A stretch of 38,362 nt of DNA, taken from positions 1-38,362 of the forward strand of contig NZ_LIUQ01000061.1 of the NCBI RefSeq assembly GCF_001276715.1, written 5' to 3'. Positions within the stretch are counted from its first letter, which is position 1. The number at the start of each line of letters is the position of its first letter. A program made the translations under genes and the position numbers. Origin of the DNA: Planktothricoides sp. SR001 (GTDB lineage Bacteria > Cyanobacteriota > Cyanobacteriia > Cyanobacteriales > Laspinemataceae). Below, one piece after another: positions 23,618 through 32,089 of the stretch. The notes beneath the pieces were generated by a model, which made no database searches, had not been told where the DNA came from, and saw nothing but the letters and a program-made list of their open reading frames with translations.

Positions 23618-23911
23618 TTAGGGGCGATCGCGCATTATTTGCTGATAGCGTAAAGCGGCTGCTTTTAGGGTATCATTCGGTTCGGGAGGGTTTAGCAGTG
23701 CATCAACAAAAGCCTCGCTATCTTCAAGATTTAGTTTCAGGGTTTGATGCTGCGAAATTACTTTGCAAGCTGCCTCTTGAACGCTGGCAATGACAAAATC
23801 AGTCAATGTTTGGCCTTCAAGTTCCGCTGCTTTTTGCCAAAGGGCTTTAATTTCTGGACTGACAAGTGTTTCTAGGGTCGTTGTAGAGGGCGATCGATTT
23901 GCTTGAGTCAT
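23618..23911 (-). CDS. DUF1778 family antitoxin-like protein (orphan)
   Basis: The 97-residue protein has the ribbon-helix-helix-like layout of DUF1778 (TacA-type) antitoxins: TTTLETLVSPEIKALWQKAA, ELEGQTLTDFVIASVQEAA, and a C-terminal toxin-binding tail with LEDSEAFVDALLNPPEPND. DUF1778 antitoxins normally precede a GNAT acetyltransferase toxin that modifies aminoacyl-tRNA. The downstream side (below 23618) holds only a repeat and no GNAT gene, so the antitoxin is an orphan here. ATG 23911 is used. It sits in a cluster of damaged toxin-antitoxin genes between two repeat pairs. Confidence 0.87.
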   Translation of the reverse strand: MTQANRSPSTTTLETLVSPEIKALWQKAAELEGQTLTDFVIASVQEAACKVISQHQTLKLNLEDSEAFVDALLNPPEPNDTLKAAALRYQQIMRDRP

Positions 23912-24053
23912 GGCTGTTACAACAATAATGCTTTTATATTCTTATTTTAGTTGGCAAGAAGCCGTGTTGACAATTTTGGCCGCATGGAAGTGCGATTCCC
24001 GCTTCGGGATCTGCTCTCGCGAATCGCGCTTCAACCAAGCAAGCAAAAAATTA

Positions 24054-24121
24054 TTGGTAGGGTGTGTTAGTCGCTCAATAAATTCTCACTTTTAACCAGC
24101 CACTTCTAATAGCGCCGTAAC
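24054..24121. mobile_element. 68-bp MITE-like element, copy 2
   Basis: It matches copy 1 (22933-23000) at both ends: TTGGTAGGGTGTGTTAGTCG and TAATAGCGCCGTAAC, with differences only in the middle. It ends three bases before the stop codon of the giant WD40-Ig gene (24124-24126). Its right terminus, unlike copy 1, lacks the final CACC repeat partner. Confidence 0.75.
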
Positions 24122-24123
24122 CA

Positions 24124-27100
24124 CTATTCGTAATCGTCGATCCAATTGTCATTATCATTTATATGGTCACGATTATATTCAATATAACTTATATAATCAC
24201 TATAACTACTAATATAATTCAAAGAACGTAAACCGTCATCTACTTCATCCAAAATAGATTCTATTTCATCGCAACTATAACCGTCATAAAATAGCTGACT
24301 TTTATTGAATTTAAACAATTTTTTATCAAAAGCAACACGGATAAATACTCTTGGTTTTGCATCAAAATTTTTTCTTAACACCGTTATTTTTTCTGGTGGT
24401 GTCAGATTTTTTAATGGCTTACGGACTATAGTGAATTCTACCGAACCACTAATTCGTTCAATGCCTTGTGCTAAACATAGCTGAATGAACCAGTTGAGCA
24501 TTCGACGAATCAAATTTAGAATCGTTTTGAAAACCCATTGCTCAACCCCATCGATTAAAATATTGATCCAGGTTGAATCACTGGTTATTCCTTGATTATC
24601 CACAAAATTATCAAAATTTTCAGATAAAAAATCTTCGACGAAACTTAAAGACAGAAGCCAATCTAAAATTTTTAAATAAATTCCCAGTGCGACGATTTTT
24701 AATCGCTGGTGTGATTTAGTTTCTTTAGTTGTGGTTGCTGTAACTAAAAAATTTCCTAGGGCATTAAGGTCTGCGGTGAATTTACCCTTTTCATCAATTT
24801 CACCTCCGGTAGCTTCCCAGGTAATTTTAATGGTCTCTGGATCTATTTGATTCCCATACTGGTCAAATGCGATCGCCTTAAAAGTATAGCTTTCTCCTTG
24901 CTCAAGTTTGATCGGTTGACCATCTGTTTCTATTTGCAATCTTCGCACAACAGGCAGCAAAGTCACTGTAGCTTGAGCCGAACAAGATGATCCCAATAAA
25001 TCAGTAGTAGCGGTTACTGTGACTTGATTATTTTTATAATTGCCAATAAACAAACCTTCACGATTAATTTTGCCGCCGTGAGTACATTGCCACTTAATTG
25101 ACTTATAGAATGTTTCGTCAGAAATTGGTTCATTTTTCTGATCGAAGCTTAAAACTTGAAACTGATAACTTTCCTGGGGTTCTACAGATATCTGATTGGG
25201 TTTAATTTCAATTCGTTTCAAGACTTGAACGACTGTGATATCCGTTGATTTACTAATATCTGTTTCAATACTTTTTACTGTAATGGTAAATGTCCCTTTA
25301 GCATTTTTGTCAGGGATGAAAGTGCTACCCTCCATTTTGCCGCCACCAGTGACAGTCCACTCGACAGAACCAATACCTATGCGACGACTGCGTTGATCCC
25401 AACCCTGAACTGTGAATTCTTGTTGTTGATCTGGCTTGATTTTAGCATTAGTTGGCCAAAGGTCGAGAAACTTTAGTTTAGCTGGTTCTAATACTTTTAG
25501 CAATGTGGAAGTAGTAATATATTGGACTGTAGCAGTAATCGTTACAGTTTCTTCAACATGACCCGCATAAAATTGTCCATCATCATCAATGATGCTGTCA
25601 TGTTTGATCTGTTCTTCAATCGTCCAGGTCACTGGTGGTAACTGATCAATTTGACTACCGACTTGATCAAAGCCCTGAACCGTGAAATAAGCGCATTTTT
25701 CAAATTCAATTTCTAGATTATTCTCATAAAATTCCGCATCACCACCTGATAACCGGATAGCCAATTCTCGTAAAACCGGAATAATTTCCACAATAGCTTT
25801 AGTACGGTGTGTACCCACAATAGCCGTTACCTGAAAATTTCCCTTTTCATCGTTGCCAGCCACAAAATTTCCTTGAGCATCAATTCTTCCACCTGTGGCT
25901 TCCCACTTCACCTCATCAATCTTGATCTCCTCATCTTTCTGATCGAGTCCAATGACCTGAAATTTTTGACTTTGATTGGGTTCGAGGGATATTTGCGCGG
26001 GGTGAATTTGAATTCGTCTTAAAACTGGGATAACAGTGATATTTGCTTGGGTTGATTTAACGATTCCTTTTGCAACTGCTTTTACTGTGACCGTAAATGA
26101 CCCTTTAGCATCATTGTCAGGAATGAAAGTGCTACCTTCCATTTTGCCGCCACCATTAATAGTCCATTCTTGAGAATCAATATCTATGTGGCGATCGTAT
26201 TGATCCTTACCCTGAACTGTAAAAGTGCGTCGCTCGTCTGGTTTAATTTCTCCGGTTTCTGGTGCAATTACCAAAGAGTGTAATTTAGCGGGTTCTAAAA
26301 CTTTTATGGATTTGGCAGCAGTAATATTTTTGACCGTAGCGGTAATCGTTACATTTTCTTGAGCATTACCAGCAGAAAATTTTCCGCTAGGCTCAATCCT
26401 GCTGGAACATGGAATCGGTTCGGAAATATTCCAAGTAACTTCTGATAAAGGAATCATTTGACTGGATGATTGATCGACTGACTGATAATACCCTTGAACC
26501 GTAAAATCAATCCACTGCCCAAATTCAATTTTTATAATTTCTGGTTCCTGGGGACAAATCACCACGCTAGTGAGTTTTTTAACAAAAACTAATGCCTCAG
26601 CTTTTTTTTGCCCAACTGTGGCTGTCACTTTGAAATGACCACTATTTTTCCCCGCCAGAAAATAGCCAGTTTTCTCATCAATTGTTGCGTCGTGGTTCTG
26701 AGATTCAGGTTCACTGATTTGCCAATTTATCTCTAAAATTTGAATTTCCGCTTGATGCTGATCTAAGCCAGTTACTTGAAAAGTACAACTCTGTTCAGTT
26801 TCCAGTTCAACTTCTGATGGTGAGATGGTTAATTCTCTTAAAACTGGAATAATTTCCACATCGGCTTTAGTACGGTGTGTACCCACAATAGCCGTTACCT
26901 GAAAATTTCCCTTTTCATCGTTTCCAGCAATAAAATTTCCTTGAGCATCAATTCTTCCACCTGTGGCTTCCCACTTAACCTCATCAATTTTCATCTGCTC
27001 ATCTTTCTGATCGAGTCCAATGACCTGAAATTTTTGACTTTGATTGGGTTCGAGGGATATTTGCGCGGGGTGAATTTGAATTCGTCTTAAAACTGGGATA

Positions 27101-30006
27101 ACAGTGATATTTGCTTGGGTTGATTTAACGATCCCTTTTGCAACTGCTTTTACTGTGACCGTAAATGACCCTTTAGCATCATTGTCAGGAATAAAAGTGT
27201 TACCTTCCATTCTGCCACCATTAACAGTCCATTCTTGAGAATCAATATTTATGTGGCGATCGTATTGATCCTTACCCTGAACTGTAAAAGTGCGTCGCTC
27301 GTCTGGCTTAATTTCTCCGGTTTCTGGTGCAATTACCAAAGAGTGTAATTTAGCGGGTTCTAAAACTTTTATGGATTTGGCAGCAGTAATATCTTTGACC
27401 GTAGCAGTAATCGTTACATTTTCTTGAGCATTACCAGCAGAAAATTTTCCGCTAGGCTCAATCCTGCTGGAACATGGAATCGGTTCTGAAATCTTCCAAG
27501 TCACTTCTGATAAAGGAATCATTTGACTGGATGATTGAACCACTGATTGAGCAACTGATTGATAACAGCCTTGAACTGTAAAATCAATCGACCGATCAAA
27601 TTCAATTTCTATAATTTCTGGCTCCTGGGGAAAAATCACTAAGCTAGTGAGTTTTTTAACAATAACTAATGCCTCAGCTTTTTTTTGCCCAACTGTGGCT
27701 GTCACTTTGAAATGACCACTATTTTTTCCCGCCATAAAATAGCCAGTTTTCTCATCAATTGTTGCGTCGTGGTTCTGAGATTCAGGTTCACTGATTTGCC
27801 AATGTACCTCTGGAGTTTGAATTTTATCTTTATGCTGATCTAAGCCAGTTACTTGAAAATTACAACTCTGTTCAGTTTCTAATTCAACCTGTGATGGTGA
27901 AATGGTTAATTCTCTTACAACTGGAATAATTTCCACATCGGCTTTAGTACGGTGTGTACCCACAATAGCCGTTACCTGAAAATTTCCTTTTTCATCGTTT
28001 CCAGCCACAAAATTTCCTTGAGCATCAATTCTTCCACCTGTGGCTTCCCACTTCACCTCGTCAATCTTCATCTCCTCATCTGTTTGATCAAATCCAATGA
28101 CCTGAAATTTTTGACTTTGATTGGGTTCAAGGGATTTCTTTTCCGGTTGAATTTCAATTCGTCTTAAAACTGGGATAACAGTGATATTTGCTTGGGTTGA
28201 TTTAACGATCCCTTTTGCAACTGCTTTTACTGTGACCGTAAATGACCCTTTAGCATCATTGTCAGGAATAAAAGTGTTACGTTCCATTTTGCCGCCACCA
28301 TTAACAGTCCATTCTTCAGAATCAATATCTATGCGACGATTATGTTGATTCCAAGTCCGAACTATAAAAGTGCCTCGATCATCTGGTTTAATTTCTAAGT
28401 TTTCTGGTGAAATTTTCAAAGAGTGTAACTTAGCGGGTTCTAAGACTTTTATGGATTGGGAAGCAGTAAGATGTTTGAACGTCGCATTAATCGTTACAGT
28501 TTCTTGAACATCACCAGCATAAAAATTTCCCTCCCGATCAATGCTGCCATGACCTTGAAGAATCTGCCAAATTACTCCTTTTAACAACGGAATTGGAGAA
28601 TAGTGCTGGCCATAGAAACCTTGAACCTGCAACTGGATACATTGCCCAAATTCAATTTCTTGATTACTGGGAGAAATTTCCAAAGATTCTAATAACGGTC
28701 TGGAAACTCCCTCAATGGTCTGAGTAATTTCTCCAGTATTTAAATTGAAAATACTGATCCAATTATAAGTACCCATAACCAGATGATTCTTATCTAGGCC
28801 AAAAGTCACAACCTCATCTCGTAGATGATAAACTTGGGGTTCAAAATCATGCCCAAAAAACTGCTGAATTATTGAGAGATAATAAAGAATCGGATTACGG
28901 GCATTCTCTCCCACAATAAATAATCTTGTGTCGCTGGCTTCAAGCACCAGACAGTTAATTGCAGACTGATTTAAATCATAGGTTTTAAGACAAGTCCATT
29001 GACTCTGAATAAATTGTGTAATATCTTCGCGAGATTTTGGTAAAATAGAACTCAATACTTTTCCGAGGAACCCTAAATTACTTAATCCTTTTTTCGGAGT
29101 CGGCTGATTTTCATTGGCATCAAGTTGCCAAACTCTGATTTCTCCATCACGACTGCCGCTGATTATCTTGTCACTTTTTGAATTAACCGCGATCGCCTGT
29201 ACCCAGTCGGAATGCCCGTCAAGGGTTTGCAATAAAATTCTTTGGTTTAAATCCCATAATTTAATGGTTTTGTCAGCACTACCACTGATGATAATATTGC
29301 CATTGAGTGCGATCGCAATTGATGAAACGCTGCCAGAATGCCCTTCAAAAGTATGAATCAGCTTACCGCTTTTTATTTCCCACAACTTTAGGGTAGAATC
29401 TGCACTGGCACTAATAATTTTTTTACCATCTGGAGTAATTGCCAGCGCATTAACCCAGCTTGAATGGCCTATTAGATTATGGCGAAGTTTACCACTATTC
29501 AAATGCCAAATTTTAATTGTATTGTCAGCGCTACCACTAGCAATAATTGGCTCATTCAAACTGATAGCCAGGGACAAAATCCAGTTTGAATGTGCTTCAA
29601 TGGTGCGAATGAGTTTACCTGTATTCAAATCCCAAAAGCGGATAATTTTCCAACTGCCTCCCGCAAGAGTTTGACTGTTAGAAGCGATCGCTAATGATGA
29701 AATGGTATCTGTGGGAAAAGCAAATTCTGTTGGACTTGGATGATCGGGATAAGCAAGATAAGGATCATGTCCCTGCAATACCCAATAAGCTGCCTGCTTG
29801 ATTTGTTCCGAGTCATCCTCAAGCGCTTGCTGAATTATCAAATCTAATCCTTGCTGCCCATATTTGAGTGCATCGAATAGTAGCGCTACTTTTTCAGGGA
29901 TGTTACTACTTATTAATCGCTGCTTCAGGTTGGCAAGTTCTTGTATATCGATAGGATCTATTTGAGTTTGATTGCCATCTTTGGATTGATTGTAATTATT
30001 GTCCAT
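24124..30006 (-). CDS. Giant WD40 propeller protein with tandem Ig-like domains
   Basis: The 1,960-residue protein has no signal peptide. Residues 1-85 are helical (HEAT-like ALEDDSEQIKQAAYWVLQGH). Residues about 98-305 carry five clear WD40 repeats (for example SGSADNTIKIWHL, SASADSTLKLWEI, SGSADKTIKLWDL), and 305-435 likely two degenerate blades. Residues 440-1771 hold about 15 BIG2-like Ig domains in the repeating order A-B-C-D, each ending in VLEPAKL, VIPVL, IIPV(L/V) or VKKL and marked by EATGGRIDAQGNF or VNGGGKMEGNTFIPD. The last 190 residues have amphipathic helices (LKILDWLLSLSFVEDFL and VFKTILNLIRRMLNWFIQLC), then a mixed domain of unknown type and an acidic tail. Role unknown: an interaction scaffold is inferred. 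No partner gene adjoins. Confidence 0.92.
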   Translation of the reverse strand: MDNNYNQSKDGNQTQIDPIDIQELANLKQRLISSNIPEKVALLFDALKYGQQGLDLIIQQALEDDSEQIKQAAYWVLQGHDPYLAYPDHPSPTEFAFPTDTISSLAIASNSQTLAGGSWKIIRFWDLNTGKLIRTIEAHSNWILSLAISLNEPIIASGSADNTIKIWHLNSGKLRHNLIGHSSWVNALAITPDGKKIISASADSTLKLWEIKSGKLIHTFEGHSGSVSSIAIALNGNIIISGSADKTIKLWDLNQRILLQTLDGHSDWVQAIAVNSKSDKIISGSRDGEIRVWQLDANENQPTPKKGLSNLGFLGKVLSSILPKSREDITQFIQSQWTCLKTYDLNQSAINCLVLEASDTRLFIVGENARNPILYYLSIIQQFFGHDFEPQVYHLRDEVVTFGLDKNHLVMGTYNWISIFNLNTGEITQTIEGVSRPLLESLEISPSNQEIEFGQCIQLQVQGFYGQHYSPIPLLKGVIWQILQGHGSIDREGNFYAGDVQETVTINATFKHLTASQSIKVLEPAKLHSLKISPENLEIKPDDRGTFIVRTWNQHNRRIDIDSEEWTVNGGGKMERNTFIPDNDAKGSFTVTVKAVAKGIVKSTQANITVIPVLRRIEIQPEKKSLEPNQSQKFQVIGFDQTDEEMKIDEVKWEATGGRIDAQGNFVAGNDEKGNFQVTAIVGTHRTKADVEIIPVVRELTISPSQVELETEQSCNFQVTGLDQHKDKIQTPEVHWQISEPESQNHDATIDEKTGYFMAGKNSGHFKVTATVGQKKAEALVIVKKLTSLVIFPQEPEIIEIEFDRSIDFTVQGCYQSVAQSVVQSSSQMIPLSEVTWKISEPIPCSSRIEPSGKFSAGNAQENVTITATVKDITAAKSIKVLEPAKLHSLVIAPETGEIKPDERRTFTVQGKDQYDRHINIDSQEWTVNGGRMEGNTFIPDNDAKGSFTVTVKAVAKGIVKSTQANITVIPVLRRIQIHPAQISLEPNQSQKFQVIGLDQKDEQMKIDEVKWEATGGRIDAQGNFIAGNDEKGNFQVTAIVGTHRTKADVEIIPVLRELTISPSEVELETEQSCTFQVTGLDQHQAEIQILEINWQISEPESQNHDATIDEKTGYFLAGKNSGHFKVTATVGQKKAEALVFVKKLTSVVICPQEPEIIKIEFGQWIDFTVQGYYQSVDQSSSQMIPLSEVTWNISEPIPCSSRIEPSGKFSAGNAQENVTITATVKNITAAKSIKVLEPAKLHSLVIAPETGEIKPDERRTFTVQGKDQYDRHIDIDSQEWTINGGGKMEGSTFIPDNDAKGSFTVTVKAVAKGIVKSTQANITVIPVLRRIQIHPAQISLEPNQSQKFQVIGLDQKDEEIKIDEVKWEATGGRIDAQGNFVAGNDEKGNFQVTAIVGTHRTKAIVEIIPVLRELAIRLSGGDAEFYENNLEIEFEKCAYFTVQGFDQVGSQIDQLPPVTWTIEEQIKHDSIIDDDGQFYAGHVEETVTITATVQYITTSTLLKVLEPAKLKFLDLWPTNAKIKPDQQQEFTVQGWDQRSRRIGIGSVEWTVTGGGKMEGSTFIPDKNAKGTFTITVKSIETDISKSTDITVVQVLKRIEIKPNQISVEPQESYQFQVLSFDQKNEPISDETFYKSIKWQCTHGGKINREGLFIGNYKNNQVTVTATTDLLGSSCSAQATVTLLPVVRRLQIETDGQPIKLEQGESYTFKAIAFDQYGNQIDPETIKITWEATGGEIDEKGKFTADLNALGNFLVTATTTKETKSHQRLKIVALGIYLKILDWLLSLSFVEDFLSENFDNFVDNQGITSDSTWINILIDGVEQWVFKTILNLIRRMLNWFIQLCLAQGIERISGSVEFTIVRKPLKNLTPPEKITVLRKNFDAKPRVFIRVAFDKKLFKFNKSQLFYDGYSCDEIESILDEVDDGLRSLNYISSYSDYISYIEYNRDHINDNDNWIDDYE
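25775..28430 (-). repeat. Near-identical 1.07-kb internal repeats in the giant gene
   Basis: Blocks encoding the B-C-D-A Ig units recur with periods of 1,068 and 1,077 bp; for example the CGGTGTGTACCCACAATAGC string occurs at about 25805, 26873 and 27950. Many stretches are identical at DNA level, including synonymous sites, indicating recent duplication or gene conversion. The third copy covers B and C only before diverging. Confidence 0.93.
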
Positions 30007-30645
30007 GATTTAACGATAATGTATTATTTATGGTTAACTTTTGTAAAAAAACGTCAGGATTTTTTCTGCGATCGCCTAACCATCCTGAAGTTCTATTATA
30101 TTTGATATAGGAGCATTTTAAACCCTTATATACATAAGTTTGTCGATCGCCGATCATAGAGTGAATATTAGACATATTCAAAAATTTTCAAAGCTTTTAG
30201 CCTATTCCTTTCTGGCTCTCTAGGGAGGTGCTTTTATGCGGAGGGAGCGGGACGGTTGGGGGAATCGAGAAATAATCCGGGGTTTTTTTCGCCGCATCAA
30301 AGCCTTTTTTAATCCAGCCAAAGCGGGGGTGAAATGTCTCATGGCGGGCAAAAACAGGATTAACAGGATTGGCGATATCGGGCAGATTCATGTCAAATTG
30401 AAGTTGGAGCACGATTACTTATTTCTTATGGTTTACTTTCTTCTAATTAGTCTAGCACTTAAATTAATAATTTTTTTAAAATTGCACTTAACTATCTAAT
30501 TTTTTAGCGGTTATTCTCTGGATTACAGATTTTTTCTATATTCCCGCATATAGCGCTGACGCGCATGCTTCGCTAACGCGGTAATGACAATTTTTTTGTA
30601 CTTTATAACCCTGAAAAGTGCTATATCTATCCATCCCTTGACCCG
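30007..30645. other. Intergenic region upstream of the giant gene
   Basis: No gene is supported. The 87-residue plus-strand frame at 30236 has biased, basic composition and looks like non-coding sequence. A direct repeat AACAGGATTAACAGGATTG lies at 30353-30371. A GC-rich palindromic repeat (AGCGCTGACGCGCATGCTTC) is at 30551-30570. The promoter of the giant gene should lie within 30007-30200, but no clear boxes are recognised. Confidence 0.6.
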
Positions 30646-31065
30646 CTAACCAGCTAGTTGTTCAAGCAGGAAATTGAAACCCCCGGTAATTCCATCAATA
30701 TCTAAGATTTTTACAGCCAAAAATAGACCGGGACAATGGCGAATTTCCATTGTTTTAAACTCGACTTTTTTATCTTCAGGAGCTTTAGGCTGAAACCGTG
30801 TAAATGCCCCCCGTAACGCTTTGCCCCCTCTGGGATAATTTTGGCCTAAAACTGCTATCAAAGCAGCGGTGGGTGACATTGCAGCGACCCCCACCAGAAA
30901 TCCGCACTTTACTCAGAGGTTGCCGTCCCGCTTCTAATAAAATTACTTTCGCTTTTGGGTTGGCTTGGGTACAGGCGATCGCGTAAGCGGTGCGAAGCAC
31001 TATCGCGCCAAAAAAGCCAGCCGCCCCCCGCCAATTACCACAACTTGTAAACGATTTAAACTCAT
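30646..31065 (-). pseudogene. Remnant of HI0933-family FAD-dependent oxidoreductase
   Basis: From ATG 31065 the frame reads [14 protein letters not shown], the FAD-binding start, then shifts by one base at the G-run near 31020. It resumes as [37 protein letters not shown] and GGGRCNVTH, typical of the HI0933/aminoacetone oxidase-like flavoproteins. A second shift leads to [18 protein letters not shown], and the sequence then jumps to the C-terminal motif RHCPGLFLAVKILDIDGITG. About two thirds of a 400-residue protein is missing. A GCGATAGTGCTTCGCACCGC-type repeat is inserted in the N-terminal part. Confidence 0.85.
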
Positions 31066-31249
31066 TTGATGGGTTTTATTTTGGGTATTTTTGTTACGAT
31101 CGCTCATTGTATTGACTCTGGCGATCGCATTCTTAAATTATCAAATATTTTTTAAGATTCTGGTTGCGCTGGAAATTTTAGCTGCCGTCCCAACAGGTCT
31201 ATGAATCCGCCTGAGCCAAAATCACCCTTAACCCCAACGATTGATGCAT

Positions 31250-31285
31250 CGGTTATAATAATGGTTATAATAATGGTTATGATAA
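31250..31285. repeat. 12-bp tandem repeat in intergenic region
   Basis: Three units of GGTTATAATAAT, the last slightly altered, lie about 100 bp before the next gene in the gap 31066-31364. The rest of that gap holds no supported gene. Confidence 0.75.
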
Positions 31286-31364
31286 TTTTTATGCCGCTGA
31301 TTTTTGCCTGAGCCATCCGGTTGAGGTATGTTGGTATAACTAAAAAAGTGAGGCACAATCCATC

Positions 31365-31898
31365 ATGCTAAATACTAAACTTTTCAGCCTGTTTATTACC
31401 TGGTTTATTTCCACAGTTTTAATCGTCGCCGCTACCCCATCGAAAGCCGCCGCCCAAGCCGCCCAAGAGATAGAAAACCTTTCGGCGATCGCAGATAATT
31501 CGGCTGAGATATTATTAGCTCAAACCCTACAGGAAAAATTAGATGCTTTTTTTAGTTACGGAAAATATACTTATTGTGATGCCAAAATTTTAGGCAACTA
31601 TTGGGGTCAATCAGTGGTTGACGCTAAAGTTTTGATGGGTCAAAAAATTTTAGCAGGCGAGCGATCCCTTGCTTACTTAGAACAGTATCAAGTTGATGCT
31701 CAAGTTCAAGCTTTATCGGATCCCGAACCGAGTATTTGCTTTTTTTATGAAAAGGGATATACCTACGATGATGCCGTTGCCTTGGCTGAATTTTGGTTTA
31801 AAGAAAGTCCGTGGGAAGCGAAGCTTCAGGCAGAAAAAAATTTCATCTTAGGCAAAGATGAAGTTGTAGAAAATGCCTTAAGATTGGCCAGACGTTAA
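31365..31898 (+). CDS. Small exported protein of unknown function
   Basis: The 177-residue protein has a signal peptide (LFSLFITWFISTVLIVAATP, likely cleaved near SKAAAQ). The mature part is helical and contains two similar half-repeats: YCDAKILGNYWGQSVVDAKV followed by LMGQKIL, and YTYDDAVALAEFWFKESPWE followed by AEKNFILG. The repeated pattern (Y..DA..LA.FW....WEAK....I..G) suggests an internally duplicated helical domain. Two Cys are present (TYCDA, SICFF) and could form a disulfide outside the membrane. ATG 31365 is the only suitable start. No family is recognised and no operon partner is evident. Confidence 0.78.
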   Translation: MLNTKLFSLFITWFISTVLIVAATPSKAAAQAAQEIENLSAIADNSAEILLAQTLQEKLDAFFSYGKYTYCDAKILGNYWGQSVVDAKVLMGQKILAGERSLAYLEQYQVDAQVQALSDPEPSICFFYEKGYTYDDAVALAEFWFKESPWEAKLQAEKNFILGKDEVVENALRLARR

Positions 31899-31960
31899 TA
31901 GGATTAAGTGGGAAACATCCTAGGGGCATTGCCCACCATTCGTATGGGTCATCCCATTCC

Positions 31961-32012
31961 GTAGGGGCGAATGGCCATTCGCCCCTACAATGAATGGCCA
32001 TTCGCCCCTACA
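31961..32012. repeat. GGGCGAATGGCCATTCGCCC palindromic repeats
   Basis: A palindrome with GTAGGGGCGAATGGCC and its complement is followed at once by a partial second copy. The same family occurs twice near 36504-36571. It lies in the gap before the amidoligase gene and has no coding content. Confidence 0.9.
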
Positions 32013-32089
32013 CCCTATAAATCACACAAAGCATCTGCGATCTAGTCAATCCTAAAATTGATTTTTGGGATATTTTTTTGATAAAAAAT

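Noticed and set aside
22408-24121. Composite transposon or integrated element bounded by the paired repeats
   Set aside because: No transposase, integrase or attachment site is found, and the repeat families also occur elsewhere in the window.
25807-28167. Three similar 71-residue plus-strand frames at 25807, 26875 and 27952
   Set aside because: Their similarity comes only from the repeated Ig-coding DNA of the giant gene on the other strand.
30236-30499. 87-residue plus-strand frame upstream of the giant gene
   Set aside because: Composition is unlike a protein, part is a direct repeat, and no homologue or convincing start is visible.
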